A DNA stretch of 64,000 bases. Source: Tetracentron sinense. Its lineage: Eukaryota; Streptophyta; Magnoliopsida; Trochodendrales; Trochodendraceae. A program made the translations under genes and the position numbers. The stretch is from positions 17,533,827 to 17,597,826 of the forward strand of contig CM026551.1 in the NCBI GenBank assembly GCA_015143295.1, in the 5' to 3' direction. Under the pieces are notes generated by a model. That model searched no databases. It had not been told where the DNA came from and worked only from the letters and a program-made list of their open reading frames with translations. Position 1 is the stretch's first letter. Each line of letters opens with the position of its first letter. Below are positions 51,051-62,995 of the stretch, piece by piece.

Positions 51051-54000
51051 GTGCGATTCATGGCTACTAAATCTTGAAATGTAGCACCCCCGCCTCTTGC
51101 ATATGTGGTTGGGGTGTGGCCTTCAGTAGTGGAGGGAGGTCTGGGGATCCAATCCCCCCGGTATGAGTTGCAAGAGCTCCAATGGCAAAGCTAACATCTC
51201 ACTGTTAATGATGCCGACACCCAAAAAAAAAATTCTTGAAATGCAATAATAGAAGATGATATAATATAATAATGATAATAATAATAATATAGAAAAAGTC
51301 ATATTTCTATATTCTTAAAGTCATTCATAAATCACTTGTGATACTTCTGGTAAAACTAAAAATGAACGAAGTTTAGTTGGATGTATTACAAAATCATTTC
51401 AAAGGTAATCCAATTTTAAAAAAAAAGTCAAATGTTGTTTGGCTGGTAAATCTATGGAATCGTTTCAGACAATATTTATCGTTTTGTCATCATGCTCCAA
51501 AACAAAAAAATAGAAATGTAACCATGAGTGTTCAAGCTCCGCACTACAACCTGAGCAAACCTAAGCTATGGCTGGTTTTAGGTTTTTAAGCCCTCAAGTT
51601 GGGGTAGGAGTTAAATTTAAGGAAAAGATTATGAGATTGCAATGTAACTTTTTTCACCAAAACCCTAAAATCCTATGTCTTGGTTGCGGCCTCGAGTAGG
51701 TCTTGGACTGTGTGGTCTCAAAAGCTTTTTCCTTTTATTTATATGTTTTTTCCCATACTTCTATTTATAGGATTAAGAGTTGGTCCAACATTGCACCCCT
51801 AACTCTATTTGCAACCCTTTAATTATTACTTTGTCATAGTTAAATTAAGAGATTAACTATGAACATGAGCTCCGATTGAACAATCAATAAGAGCAACCCA
51901 AACATATGCCTAGAGCAACCCAAACATATGCCTATGACTGGAGTAGTTTGGAAATTACAATACAAATGAAGGATATTTCTATACAATAAAACTTTTATTG
52001 TAATTCTCAAAAATACACCAAGCAAGCCATATTTTTGGATTGTTCTGGTTAGCTCTCCAACCGAGCTCCTATTCATAGTTAATCTCATAAATTAATCCAT
52101 GATTCTTAAACATCATGAGTTTGAGATGACTGAGTTAAGTATGAGGTCGTGGTTCAAATCAGTCTCAAGTCTCTCTTGTGTTGGCATGCCCATGGCGTAG
52201 AGCTCCCACTTACAATACTTTGCACTTTCCTCATTTTGTCACAGAGATAATCTATTAGGATTTTGAATTATTTCATGCAGAGAACCAACAACAGAAGTAT
52301 CATTCACAGAAGAATTGTAAGCTATGTGAGACTTTGAGAAGCAATCTGATATTTCCATTTAAAAAAAATGAGAAGTAATTAGCAGTTCTTAGAATTGAAT
52401 ATAGCTTGAAATCATATACAGGTAAGCAATGTCTAAAATTTTTAGACTCTGCCACTATAAGGATCATCTCGATGCCTTTATTCAAGCATCGTAACCAATC
52501 AATCTAAATGACAACAATATACAGTCCACATACATGAACTTAATAGAAAATAGGGAAATAGTTAACGTACCTGAGAAATGGATTTTAAAATCCAAGGCTG
52601 GACCTCATTGGTCCATGCCCCCTCTCTTAAATACCCATCATGCTAAGATATGCTAATCACTGCTCAAGAAAATAATGCCTTCTAATCCAAGTGTCCAAAT
52701 CCAAAAAAAGAAAAAGAAATAATTAATAAGAAGTATCCTGATAAACCCCGTTCGATGCACGGGGAAGAGATACCATAAACATATAAAAAGAATAGTAAAC
52801 AAAAAATAATAAAAATAAATACATACATAATTATAAGAGGTTAATAAGTTAACAAAAATAAGGCTAATATTATACTTCATAGCATAGCATAGCATAGAAC
52901 TATAATCATATCTTAAGCATGGGATGAAAAGTTATTTTTTTACTCAAACAACCATTTAAATTAGGATTTTGCTAGCCTCAGTTGCAGATCTTCCAGAGAC
53001 AAAATTGGGGTGCTACAAATGTCCAACACTTTCTGATTTTTACTTTTAAAATTGTTAAAATAATGAAATTCTCCAAGTGTTAGGCCCATCTTGCGCCTAT
53101 GGAAAAATTTGCAATAAATGCAGCTAGGGCTTAGCACTCCTCTTTAAATTATAAGAGTTTTCTAGGTGCAACTGCACCCCTCTTGGTCAAGCTTCTCAGC
53201 CAATCCACTAATCCTTAGTATCAGAGGCCTCAAGAAGAGTCATCAGCATCCTAAGTAAATAAATGACTCAACAAATATATAAAAACTGCTAAAAACAACA
53301 AAAAGACTAATTCACGGGCCAGATTTTAGCCTAGTAGCTTGCTCAATGTCATCTATTGGGATCACTACATGTAACCTGAGAGTGCAAGAAATAAAGGATG
53401 AACAATAACAAAAAAGATGGGAATAGGCTACTAAAAAAACATTAATAAAACAAATAGTAATTGAAAAAAAACAGTAACATTAGACCAAATAACTCTTCTT
53501 GAATAAAAAATATAACAAAATAGAGATTTCTACTTGAATTTAAATGATATATTACAAAAGATTAACCGGAAAAAGGTGAGAGAACATGTATGCTTGCAGG
53601 CATTACGACAGATTGCTTTTGCATATGTTAAAAAAGACTAAAAAATGCTAAATCCCCATAATAGCACAACGAATCTACATAACAACCAAACTCTTAAGAA
53701 CTTCACTAAATGAACAGTTTTGAATGGTTCCTACCACCCAACATGAGAAAGCATGGCTTAAAGTAATAGTTGATTAAAATAAGTACATTAAAAAATAGAG
53801 GATGAGAAAATCACCATCTGCAATAAATCCAAAGACCAATATTAATTGCCTTCAACAACACCTCTTCCTCATTGGTTAAAAATAACCCAACAGAATACAT
53901 CAAAAAATAATAATAAAGAAGGAAATATGGTTACCTCCAAGAGATGGGAGTAAGAAACTCACCTTCTCTTACGAACACAAAGAGCCCAAAACTGGCTGCC
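51051..54000. other. Gene-free stretch
   Basis: AT-rich DNA with no recognised gene. CCCCGTTCGATGCACGGGG at about 52746-52764 may be a diverged Helitron hairpin. A 22-bp unit (AGAGCAACCCAAACATATGCCT) is repeated in tandem near 51889-51933. Short segments with GT-AG-like borders on the minus strand at 53960-54100 could not be joined into a frame. Confidence 0.35.
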
Positions 54001-54339
54001 TTCAACATCCATGGTAAAAAATGTTAATAAACCAAAATGAAGCAACAAAGAAAAGCAGTGAAGGGTGTGAGGTGTCTACCTTGGCAATGTCGCCAACCTC
54101 AATATTGGCAAATCCTGTCAAAATGCTTATAGTTTGACCCATGTACAAATAGGGAAACTTGAGAGCTACACAAATCCTTATAGTAAGGCGCAAACAACAT
54201 AAGTATGTTCTTATAATTTAAATAAGTTTAATAACATTTTGTAAGTCTAGACAAATGAAACTCTCATGTTCAAACCAAAACTGAACAGAGCCCCTTTGAG
54301 AATTTTGAAGTTCAGATACCAAATTCAGCTACATCATTT

Positions 54340-54576
54340 CTACCATGTGTCCTCCGTAAGTATGTGTTCCCATTCTGATGAAGGGCTGTCATATTCGCCA
54401 GTCAGAAGCTGATTCTCAAGCCTATTTGGTATATTAGTCTGGATCACCGGCTCATCTGAAACACATACATAGAACTCTTTCATCGCTTCATATTCTGAAA
54501 TATGTAAATCAAAGCCAATTTCCTCTTCGCTGTAGTTTGCATTGTGCTGAAATACAGGTCTGACTATAACTTCCAA
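54340..54576 (-). other. Unrecognised open segment, possible exon
   Basis: A 78-codon open frame on the minus strand with balanced, non-repetitive composition (VIVRPVFQHNANYSEEEI.., EYEAMKEFYVCVSDEPV, ending LTEDTW before a stop). It looks more protein-like than other ORFs around it. The frame is open upstream to about 54600, where TTTGAG could be an acceptor. It may be the last exon of a minus-strand gene or part of an old transposon protein. I do not recognise the family. Confidence 0.3.
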
Positions 54577-54599
54577 ACTTCCATCATTCGATTTGCCTC

Positions 54600-55945
54600 A
54601 AACAAATGCCCAAGGGTGTATATTATCTGTAAAACCCATATCAAAAAAATTATTGGCTGGGGCTTCATCCTAGCCAATAAATTATTACATAAGAGGTTTT
54701 CTATTTTGATTGAACCTGAAAGAAATCGCAATAGAGTTAAAGTCTGATGGTTCAAAGTGGTGGTGGTATTGATATATGCATATGCCCTGAACTTGTAGTG
54801 GAGATCCTCCTATGATTACCGGTAAAATCTGTCTGTTTTCATATGCAAGTGTGTGTCAAAGAAGTGGAACTTTTTCATCTCCTAACCTTGGATCTACACT
54901 CGTCAAGGTTGAAGTCATATTTTGGGCATAGTCAATGAATTTATAACACTATTGCTCTTACCATTTTGTATTCCTTAGATGTAGGACAAAATCCGAATAT
55001 CAAGGCTTTATATAATTGTCTACTCATGTAATCTATATACTTTTGTCCAGCTCTTAGACATTTAAATGTGAGACTTTTAAAAAATAGATTGGATTATTGA
55101 TCCTAAGGGTTATATAATGGAGCTATTGAACACCTACCACTAACAAAAAGTATATAAGGAATATGTTGGAGCCAGTTTTGGAAGGATCTCATCTCACACG
55201 AGAGATCTCCTATGTTAAAATCAACTCAATGAGATAAGGATAATTACATGGTTCTATAAGTAGTTCACATTATATAACCCTTAAGATCAATACTTATATC
55301 AAATTTCAAAGATTTTTTTTTATTTATTACTGGGTTTTCGTTTGTCATGTTGATTATGTTGCTTCTAAAAAAGAGATAAATGGAGGACACCATGAAAGCT
55401 TAAAATACCAGAAATATTTTCTTTGTTGATTTGATAAATCCCTGTGGAGAGAAAGAGATGGATTAGGATACCTTCCAAAAAAAAAAGAGATGGAATAGGA
55501 TATATTTACTTTTTAAAATTGATTTATGGTGTTTATTATAGATGTATGTGCACTGCAGACCATTCTGTCATCACGGAGTAACAAAATACATCAAGAATTA
55601 AGCATTTAAAATAAATAAACAAATAGTAATTGGGTCAAGAATCTGATCGTAATAATGTTGAGATCCTGCTGAGTGATATTCTCACCAGAATAGCCTACAC
55701 AACAAAGTCTAAATTCACCAAGTCCAAAACTATTGATGACAGCAAATAAAAGAACCACCATTCATGAAGTCCCAATATAGAAGGGTAGAAAGACATGAAA
55801 AGTATCTTTAAAAAATCCAATGTAACCGATCACATAATGTCCAATTTATGGGAAAAGTTTTGTCTTGATTTGTGAGGATCTATGACACTTGTGGCATACA
55901 ATTCAGGTTCCTTGTAAAATCTAAGGAATGCCAACAATACATTTA

Positions 55946-55985
<40 letters not shown>

Positions 55986-58518
55986 CCTTAGAATGGAAAA
56001 TACCCCTTACTGCCCATTGGACATGAAGTGTAGGACATAATTAAGCATTGGCAATTGGCAAGAAAAACCTGCCGAAATAAGAGTATATGAATTAGACTAA
56101 ATTGGACTAATTAAGTCCCAAAATCTCCAACACTAATACGATAAAGAATAGTTGGATGGCACATTCTTTAGAGGGGACGAGAGAGCTTACATATTTATAT
56201 CTTGTGACCATTATGGAAATAAAAGATCCTAGTGCAAACTTGATCCATTACCACTTAATGAAGATCAAAACAAAAATTTTATTTCAACAAAGAAAATAAC
56301 AGAATTATACACCGAAGCCTATACAGCTAAATCAGAATCTCATTGAAGAGTTACTAATTCTTCACCTAGGAGTCTGACACTTTTTATAATGAGAGAAGTC
56401 TTCTAGATTTTGCATCAATTTCACATTAAAGAGTGTAAACAATCCAAAACTTCTTAACACATTGAAAGAAGGGGAAATAGAAACACAGGATTCAACTCTA
56501 GCCATGGTAAGTCCGGAATATAATGGAAGTTGTGAGCCTTGCCGGTGAAAATGCTGTTCTTCTCTTTGTAAATCGACCAAACAATGACATGAACCATACT
56601 CCTCCACGTAGTTCTAACTTCTACCTCTACTCGAAAAAAAAAGAAGACCTCATTGCTCAAATACACCTATGAAATCATTGGGGAAATCCAAGCACGATTA
56701 GTTAGGATGATAAAGTAACACCAAATCAAAGCAAACTCTGCAATGGATGAATTGACAATTGGCTGACTCGTAGTTCTAGATACACATCCTCAAATGTGGG
56801 AAGTCACCTCTTAGTGAAAATGTGGGAAAAGCCCCATTACCTTATAGGCTTATAGGAGAGTTTTGAAGAACTACTCGCCAACGCCAAAGGTACCAACATA
56901 GCAGAATATATAGTGGAGGCACCTCTTATGGAGATTTTGAAACTTATAATAACCCTCTTGCTATATCACTTATCAGCAGGGATGGTCTAAAGAAGTAAGA
57001 AGCATTCAACGGTAGGGATTTAGAACAAATTTTCTTGGTTTTCTCACTTAGCAAAGTAGTTTTAATGGAGACACAACTCTCTACCTCAATCTCTTGGTCT
57101 TCCCATGTAGTTTATCTTCTCGTTATACTCTGTTTGGTTGCTGAGAAAATTGGGAAAAGTGGAGAAAAGCCAACATAATTAATGAAGAAGTAAAGTGGCA
57201 ACCTAGACAATCAAATAGAAAGCATAATATAATAGAAAATGGTCCAAACTTTAGTGGACATCTTCATGAATTATGGATACCCGATAAAAAGCATGACTTA
57301 GCTCTTGTCTTGCCGTATGTAGTTGTTGCTCCAATGCAAGTTGGATAACATCAATCCATCCCATTTCTATTAAGCCATTATATAAGGACTGCAAAGATAG
57401 ACACTAAGGAATTTTTTTTTGGATAATGCTAGCACCACTTTTTTTCAAGACTCACTCTCTTTTTGATTGGACGTAATGTTAGTGCAATACACGTGTCTTT
57501 CTCTTAAGTGAAGATAATAACACATGTCTTTCCCTTAAAGAAAGTGAGTTTAAACGAAAGTGGAGCTAGCATTACTTTTTTTCTAAAAAATAATCAAAAT
57601 AAAGTGTAAACCAACAGCTCCCGATAAAAAAAAATGTAAACCGACAGCTCAATTAGCAAGATATTAGAAGCAAATACCAAAAAAAAGTAATAGAGCTCAT
57701 ACTCGTATGAAAATAACTAATAATGAATATTCATCTCTATAGCAATAGATGAAGGTCACCAAAGTTAAAATCTGTTGGTGTCTATCCTAACATGGAAACC
57801 TGAAGAACGAAAAAGTGGGCATCTAGCGCAGGAAAGCTATCGGAGTTGATATTAAAAAAGAATACAACATACAAAACCCCAAAGTTAGATCTCCATCATG
57901 TCAGATGAAGGCATCCAGAGCCATCTAAAATGTGCATCCTAAGCAATTATTTTGTGATAAAGAACAATGTATAAAGGGGAAAAAGTATGCGTAGTACGCT
58001 GTCTACTACAAATTCAATGTCAACACAAATAGATTCAGCTTCTGGACTAAGAACATCAACATACTACAATAAGTCAATAACAGTGTTAATTAAGAAAATA
58101 AATAAATATACACTAATAAACCAGATTTGCAAGTAATGAGAGAGAGAGAGAGAGAGAGAAAGCCTCTGTTGCAGAGATCCTCATCCCAATAGCCGCAGCA
58201 GCCGCTCATCTTCTCGCCCAAATCGTGAGAAAGTGAGGGCTGAGATCAAGGGAGATGGGAGAGAGAGAAAGCCCCTATTGCAGAGATCCCCCACCCCAAC
58301 AGCCTCAATCTTCTCGACCAGATCGTGAGGAATTAAGTGAGGGTTGAGATCGAGAGAGAAGGGAATGAGATCAAGAGAGATGGGGGAGACAGAAAATCCC
58401 TGTTGCATAGGGGTCATCTTCTCTGTGATGGAAACAAAAATAAAAACTAACACGGTCTTCTTATTTGGATTTACAAATGAAAAAGTTGCTTACTTCAGTG
58501 AATTAGAGATCTCCTAAC
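54600..58518. other. Gene-free stretch with (GA)n microsatellites
   Basis: (GA)n runs lie at about 55951-55978 and 58139-58160. About 58160-58400 repeats an AGAGATCC(T/C)C..TCTTCTCG(C/A)CCA unit twice. A short minus-strand frame near 56585 (RTTWRSMVHVIVWSIYKEK) vaguely resembles the C-terminal region of plant LINEs (IWxxWKERN) but is too short to call. No other feature. Confidence 0.35.
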
Positions 58519-58815
58519 CTGATCTTGTCGTTTTCATGGTGCCCAATCTGCAGTACTCCGAAGAACCTGCATAAGAGAAATGGTAAATTTACATGTTAAG
58601 AAAAACGAGGTATTGAGATGGAAAATTAAAATTAATGGGGGAGAAGAGAGAAGAGGGTTACAGGAAAAGTTGTATAGAGACTATGTGGTGTCTTGGGGTG
58701 TGACTGTGTTGTTTGAGGAAGAAAGAGGAGATCCAAGCTTGTTACGTTACTGAAAGAGAATGTGTGCGAGGAGGTTACGGAGAGAGAGTTTCGTAATAGT
58801 AGTGGTAGGATTCAT
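58519..58815 (-). other. Candidate 5' exons of an unrecognised minus-strand gene
   Basis: Two short segments join in frame with GT-AG borders: 58815-58751 (ATG start, MNPTTTITKLSLRNLLAHIL) and 58566-58519 (continuing QFFGVLQIGHHENDKI). The acceptor ATGCAG before 58566 and donors GTAACG and GTTAGG are acceptable. Upstream, 58816-58870 is pyrimidine-rich on this strand, like a 5' UTR. No downstream exon continuing the frame was identified, so this may be a non-coding or spurious pattern. Confidence 0.25.
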
Positions 58816-58865
58816 TGCTCAGCTTTAATGAGGAGAGTTACTGAAGGGAGGAGGTTCCATCTTCT

Positions 58866-61734
58866 CTTCTATCTATCTATCTATACTATTACTATATAGC
58901 AGTTGGTCTCCACGTGGCACCTCTTACAATCTTTCATTTGAGCTTCAAATCGTTGCCACGTGGCACTTATTCTCCCCCTCATAAATTGTTGAACTATAGG
59001 TCCCACTAACCTCAATTGAAAAAATTATTAATAAAATCACTTAATTCTCTTTTCCTTTTCTTTAATCTTCCCAACTGATTCCACTTCCCAAAGTCTCTTA
59101 TTCCCCTCCGTGACTCCGTCCGACAGTCCCTCCATCCGTTTGTCTTCCGATAAACTCTCTCTATACCCCTTTCCAAATAACTCCCCCATTTATTTCTCTG
59201 TTTATCTCCCAAGAAAAACCCTTCATTCTTATCTCATATTTGCACCTCTCCAATTGATAAGCTCTTCCTCTCTTCAATGAAGACATCAAGAAGAACGAGA
59301 AGATCAGCGAAGGATTGGAGCTCTCCTCATGTTCTTGAGTTGGGACCATTAATTTTGACATTTTTGTTCTTGAACTGACTATCAAGGTTAGGGTTAGGGT
59401 TGATGGAAATTTGGAACCGTACAGGAATTCCAGAGGAGATATTAATTCAATAAGATACAGGACATGTCTGGACAAATCCAAAAGGCGTGCATAGGTGAGT
59501 GGTGACCAAACCTACATTAGATTGTAAGATAGTTACCAGAGGTAGGACTCCTTTTTTTTTTTTTTAATGTTTATTAAGGATTAAAATTAATCAATAGACA
59601 TAAACTGAAGTTTTAGTTGAAAGTATCCATCTTTTTATGCATAAGTGGATGATTTCTAATAGCTAATGTTGGATATCTAAAGAGTTCATTGAGGCTTGCC
59701 TTCCTAAATGATGATTATAGTTTTTTTTTAATAATTTTCATGCACAATCCTTGCGTAGCCCATAGAATTCCTAATTTGTAGCACAACGAGAGTGGCTAGA
59801 GATCTCTTTTGTGTTAGATATTTTCTCTCTCTTCCATATAATTTCATTTCACATTTTTTTCCTTAGGGTCCCGGAAACCTTTTCCTACCTTTATTGTGCA
59901 TCTTTTCTCTGTTTTTACCCACTATAGATTGCTTATAAAAGAAAGGGTCATGGAAAAAAAAAGAGAACAATATAAACTTAGTCCACTAGATTCATTTGGG
60001 AATGTGAGCAAAGCAAAGCATAGCCTCAATTCCCATTAAAAAAAAATAGCTCACATGGGTATGATATATAACCAAGCTGTTTACCTGATGTCCAGACCCA
60101 TCAAAAAGTGAGTCACTTAACATACACCACATATATGCCACATGTAGGGAGGAAATATGGTGCTCCATTCAAAGATGGTATCCAGATGATGGAGACGGAG
60201 AACCACAATGTAGCTGTAGATCTCACTATTTTAAATAATAACTTGCCTTTCATGGTTAATTTTAGGAGCAGAATGCAGTCCAAAAATTTAGTAGCAGCAC
60301 ATCTCAGAGCTTACAGAAAAGAGCCACACAAATAACCAGAACCATAGTTCCTAGAATTTCAAAGAATAAATGAACCTAAATCACACAAGTAATGATTCTA
60401 CCAATAATTCCGATGGCTTAACATAATCCCTCCTTGAAAATATCCTTTCATTTGTATCAGAATTCAAAAGCCAAATTGACAAGGAAGTGTCTAACAGTAA
60501 ATGTATGCACTTTTATAAACTGGTTCCAAAAATTTTATCTTACTTGAACTACTGGATGTGAGATTGAGCATTAGTTGGCATCGTCCACAAATAACTCTGT
60601 TGAAATGAATTACCCAACTGGATTCGCTCTTAAAGATGCAATAACCTTTATTTCATGGCTTGCTTCAAGAACAATGGTGATGCAATACAGATGGAGTTTA
60701 TTGGCTGAAATCGGCTTCAATCATTCCATAGATTGCCAATGTTCCCTGGTTAGAGTTGGCAGGATTGCCATACCCTCACCAGCGAGGACATGAAGCTCCC
60801 CCTTTTCAGAGCACTTTGCTGAGCATTTCACTCTGCGTTACAACGAACATGTAAGTGCATCCAATTTTCATCAAATTAACTAAACATTTCTCATCATAAA
60901 ACTGGTAGAAAAAAAGGCTTATGAATTTTGGATGAGACAACATTCATGAATCTCTTCTTGTTTTCTCTTAGATTTAACTGCTTGCACCTTGCCGACGATC
61001 TCCTCTCCAATGTAGAACGGCAATTAAAAATGCAAAATTTGTGAAAAATATACAGCTCCAGGCCACACATTTATTGAACAATTCTGGAAAATAAGGATCA
61101 GATTTTTGGCCCCGTAAAATTACAATTTTAAAAACCAAATTTCATTCAATTTTATTTAAAAAATTTCAATTCATTGTGCTGATGAACAATCAAACCCCAA
61201 TTCAATAATATTTCTTTTTCAAAGGCAATACGCTAATTTCCATGAAACAACTCGAGAAAGTGAAGAGAGGGTTACAAACCCTAGTACTGGACTTTGGAAA
61301 TAAGAAGCGATGATCCGAGGGAAGAGGGAAGAGGAGAGCATCCCGTGAACTAGTCGATCTTCAAATGTTCTGCAATTAGATATAAACTAATAGAGACACA
61401 AAGACCATTGACACCGCAAAAACTCAAAAACCATAAGATTCTTGACCCAATGGCTTAGTGCTTTTCATATTTTGACAGTTGCCTTTCTAAAGTGTTTTCT
61501 TTAGCAGAAAATCTATAAATAGAAAATTTTATTGGAGTTTGGCATCCAAACTCGAGGTAGAGGTGTCTTTTAGAACAGTGAGACCGAAGGTAAGCACCAC
61601 TCTATAAGCATCGCATCGCGCATATAATGAATATAATGAAGAGTGAAGAGAGAGATTACCACCCAAAAAATAATAACAAAAACATAGTACAGGAGACAAA
61701 GCTAGAGAGTAATACAATTAATATTAATTATAAG
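58866..61734. other. Helitron-like 5' end, then gene-free DNA
   Basis: At about 58866 (TCTATCTATCTATCTATAC..) the text TCTATACTATTACTATATAGC resembles Helitron 5' ends and the sequence at 38879; both continue with GTTGGT(C/T)TC(C)ACGTGGCA. No 3' terminus was found. The two telomere-like TTAGGG units near 59390 are isolated. Plus-strand ORFs at 60108-60335 and 60575-60793 have no recognisable domain. 60950-61350 shows no feature. Confidence 0.35.
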
Positions 61735-61926
61735 TCATTTCATTTCTCCCCTCATTTTTGACTTCTCCCCATTTGATATATCTCTTACTTTATCTCACCA
61801 TTTTATCACCATGTGTCAAATAAAGGGGGGAGAAGTCAAAATCATGGGCCATATGAAATCCACTTGTCCCTTCATTTGTGGTGGCCCGAGAGCATCTCTC
61901 TGGCACGGGCCAGAGAGAATCCAAAG
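61735..61926. mobile_element. MULE-type MITE copy, left end missing
   Basis: Shares GACTTCTCCCCATTTGATAT and GGGGGAGAAGTCAAAATCATGG with the copies at 41171 and 43665, and ends in GGGCCAGAGAGAATCCAAAGC, the family's right terminus. The left terminus is not recognisable. The right end abuts the CK2-beta duplicate directly, without the expected target duplication. Confidence 0.65.
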
Positions 61927-62154
61927 CATAGTTCTTGTACCTGTCTAACTGTAGGATTCCCCATGCACCATCTTAGCCAATGTCCAGTACTAAAGTGCTC
62001 TAAAAACATATAGACTAGAGAAATAAATAAGAACAAGATCTCACCATTGCGGACATTCCTTTGCTAGTTAATATGTAACGGACATGAATCAGACCATACA
62101 GCATCTCTGCTGCCCATTCGACCAATTCATTTTGTTCCTCAGTGAACATATCAC
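61927..62154 (-). pseudogene. CK2-beta exon 3 and exon 4 fragment (partial duplicate)
   Basis: Minus-strand copy of CK2-beta exon 3 (62154-62045) with intact acceptor (TGCACAG) and donor (GTGAGA), followed by intron 3 and the first 22 bases of exon 4 (61948-61927, LDRYKNY). It is then cut by the MITE junction. Exon 3 differs from 15754-15645 at 2 of 110 bases: one silent, one changing the Ser of LVESAAEML to Trp. The exon 4 piece has Lys to Arg. The zinc finger and C-terminus are absent at this locus and no other CK2-beta exon was seen upstream to 64000. It is a non-functional gene fragment unless exons lie beyond the window. Confidence 0.88.
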
Positions 62155-62995
62155 CTGTGCATGCCCAAACAAACACAAACTGCTCGTCAGCAAGATCCAA
62201 CCAAACAAGAACATTAAACAATGCACAATTAATCAAGATGCACATGGAAGTTGAGAGGTAAAGAAAGTGTAGTCAAGAAAAACCAACCCAGCAAATACCT
62301 GTTAATATCCCAGGTGACAAAAAACGGGAGACTAAATCAATGTTGGAGTTGCTGCTTCACAGTTCTTTGGAAAACGAATATCATTTAACTTAAATGAGTA
62401 GTATCAACATAAGACCACTACTTTCAGGTAGATTATACCCCAAGGGGTAGGAAGTGGTGATGCCTACAGTTCTGTCTGCAATATATCTCTTAAAAAAAAT
62501 TCACTTATTATAAAAGTATGACAGATATCCACTGGGCTTGTAATTGTTTAAGAACTTAATCAGCATGCATACGGACATGCAAATCTCAGTATAGCACTCT
62601 AAGGATCAATGTGATGTGTTAGTTGGTCCCTCTCTTATCTTATTTCCTTTTCTTTTTCCCTGTTTCAGAGACCAAAAATCCTCAGTCTCTCTCCATCTTG
62701 TATATTTTTTAAGGCCATAACTGCTCCTCTTTCTCTTATTCCTTTTCTTTTGTTTAAGGGAGTAACAATCCTCTCTCTCATATATTATATATACTATGCT
62801 GTTTTATCTATGAATGTTCATATATAGTTTTTGTAATTTCTTAACTTAATTAGTAAATTTTGGGGCCGTTTGGATACACTGTCATTTTTCCATTTTTATT
62901 TACTGATTTTCAAAAACGGAAAACGACTTTTTGTTTTCAATTTTTTTAAATAGGAAACATGTTTGGCATTACTAACCGTTATTTGTGGTTAGAAG
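62155..62995. repeat. Segments B' and C' of the duplication with GTG-MITE copy E
   Basis: 62155-62460 continues the CK2-beta intron 2 match (to AGGAAGTGG). About 62617-62864 matches segment C at 18985-19256. At 62865 the left end of a GTG-core MITE follows (GGGCCGTTTGGATACACTGTC), as at 19257, but breaks off at 62990 before the GTG core. Copy E is therefore the duplicated left end of copy A, not an independent insertion. 62461-62616 is unmatched sequence. Confidence 0.85.

Noticed and set aside
56454..56666. Possible LINE fragment (WRSMVHVIVWSIYKEK)
   Set aside because: Similarity to the IWxxWKERN region is limited to a few residues with no supporting motif beside it.
59388..59402. Telomere-like TTAGGG repeat
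   Set aside because: Only two units, no array, and the plant telomere repeat is TTTAGGG.
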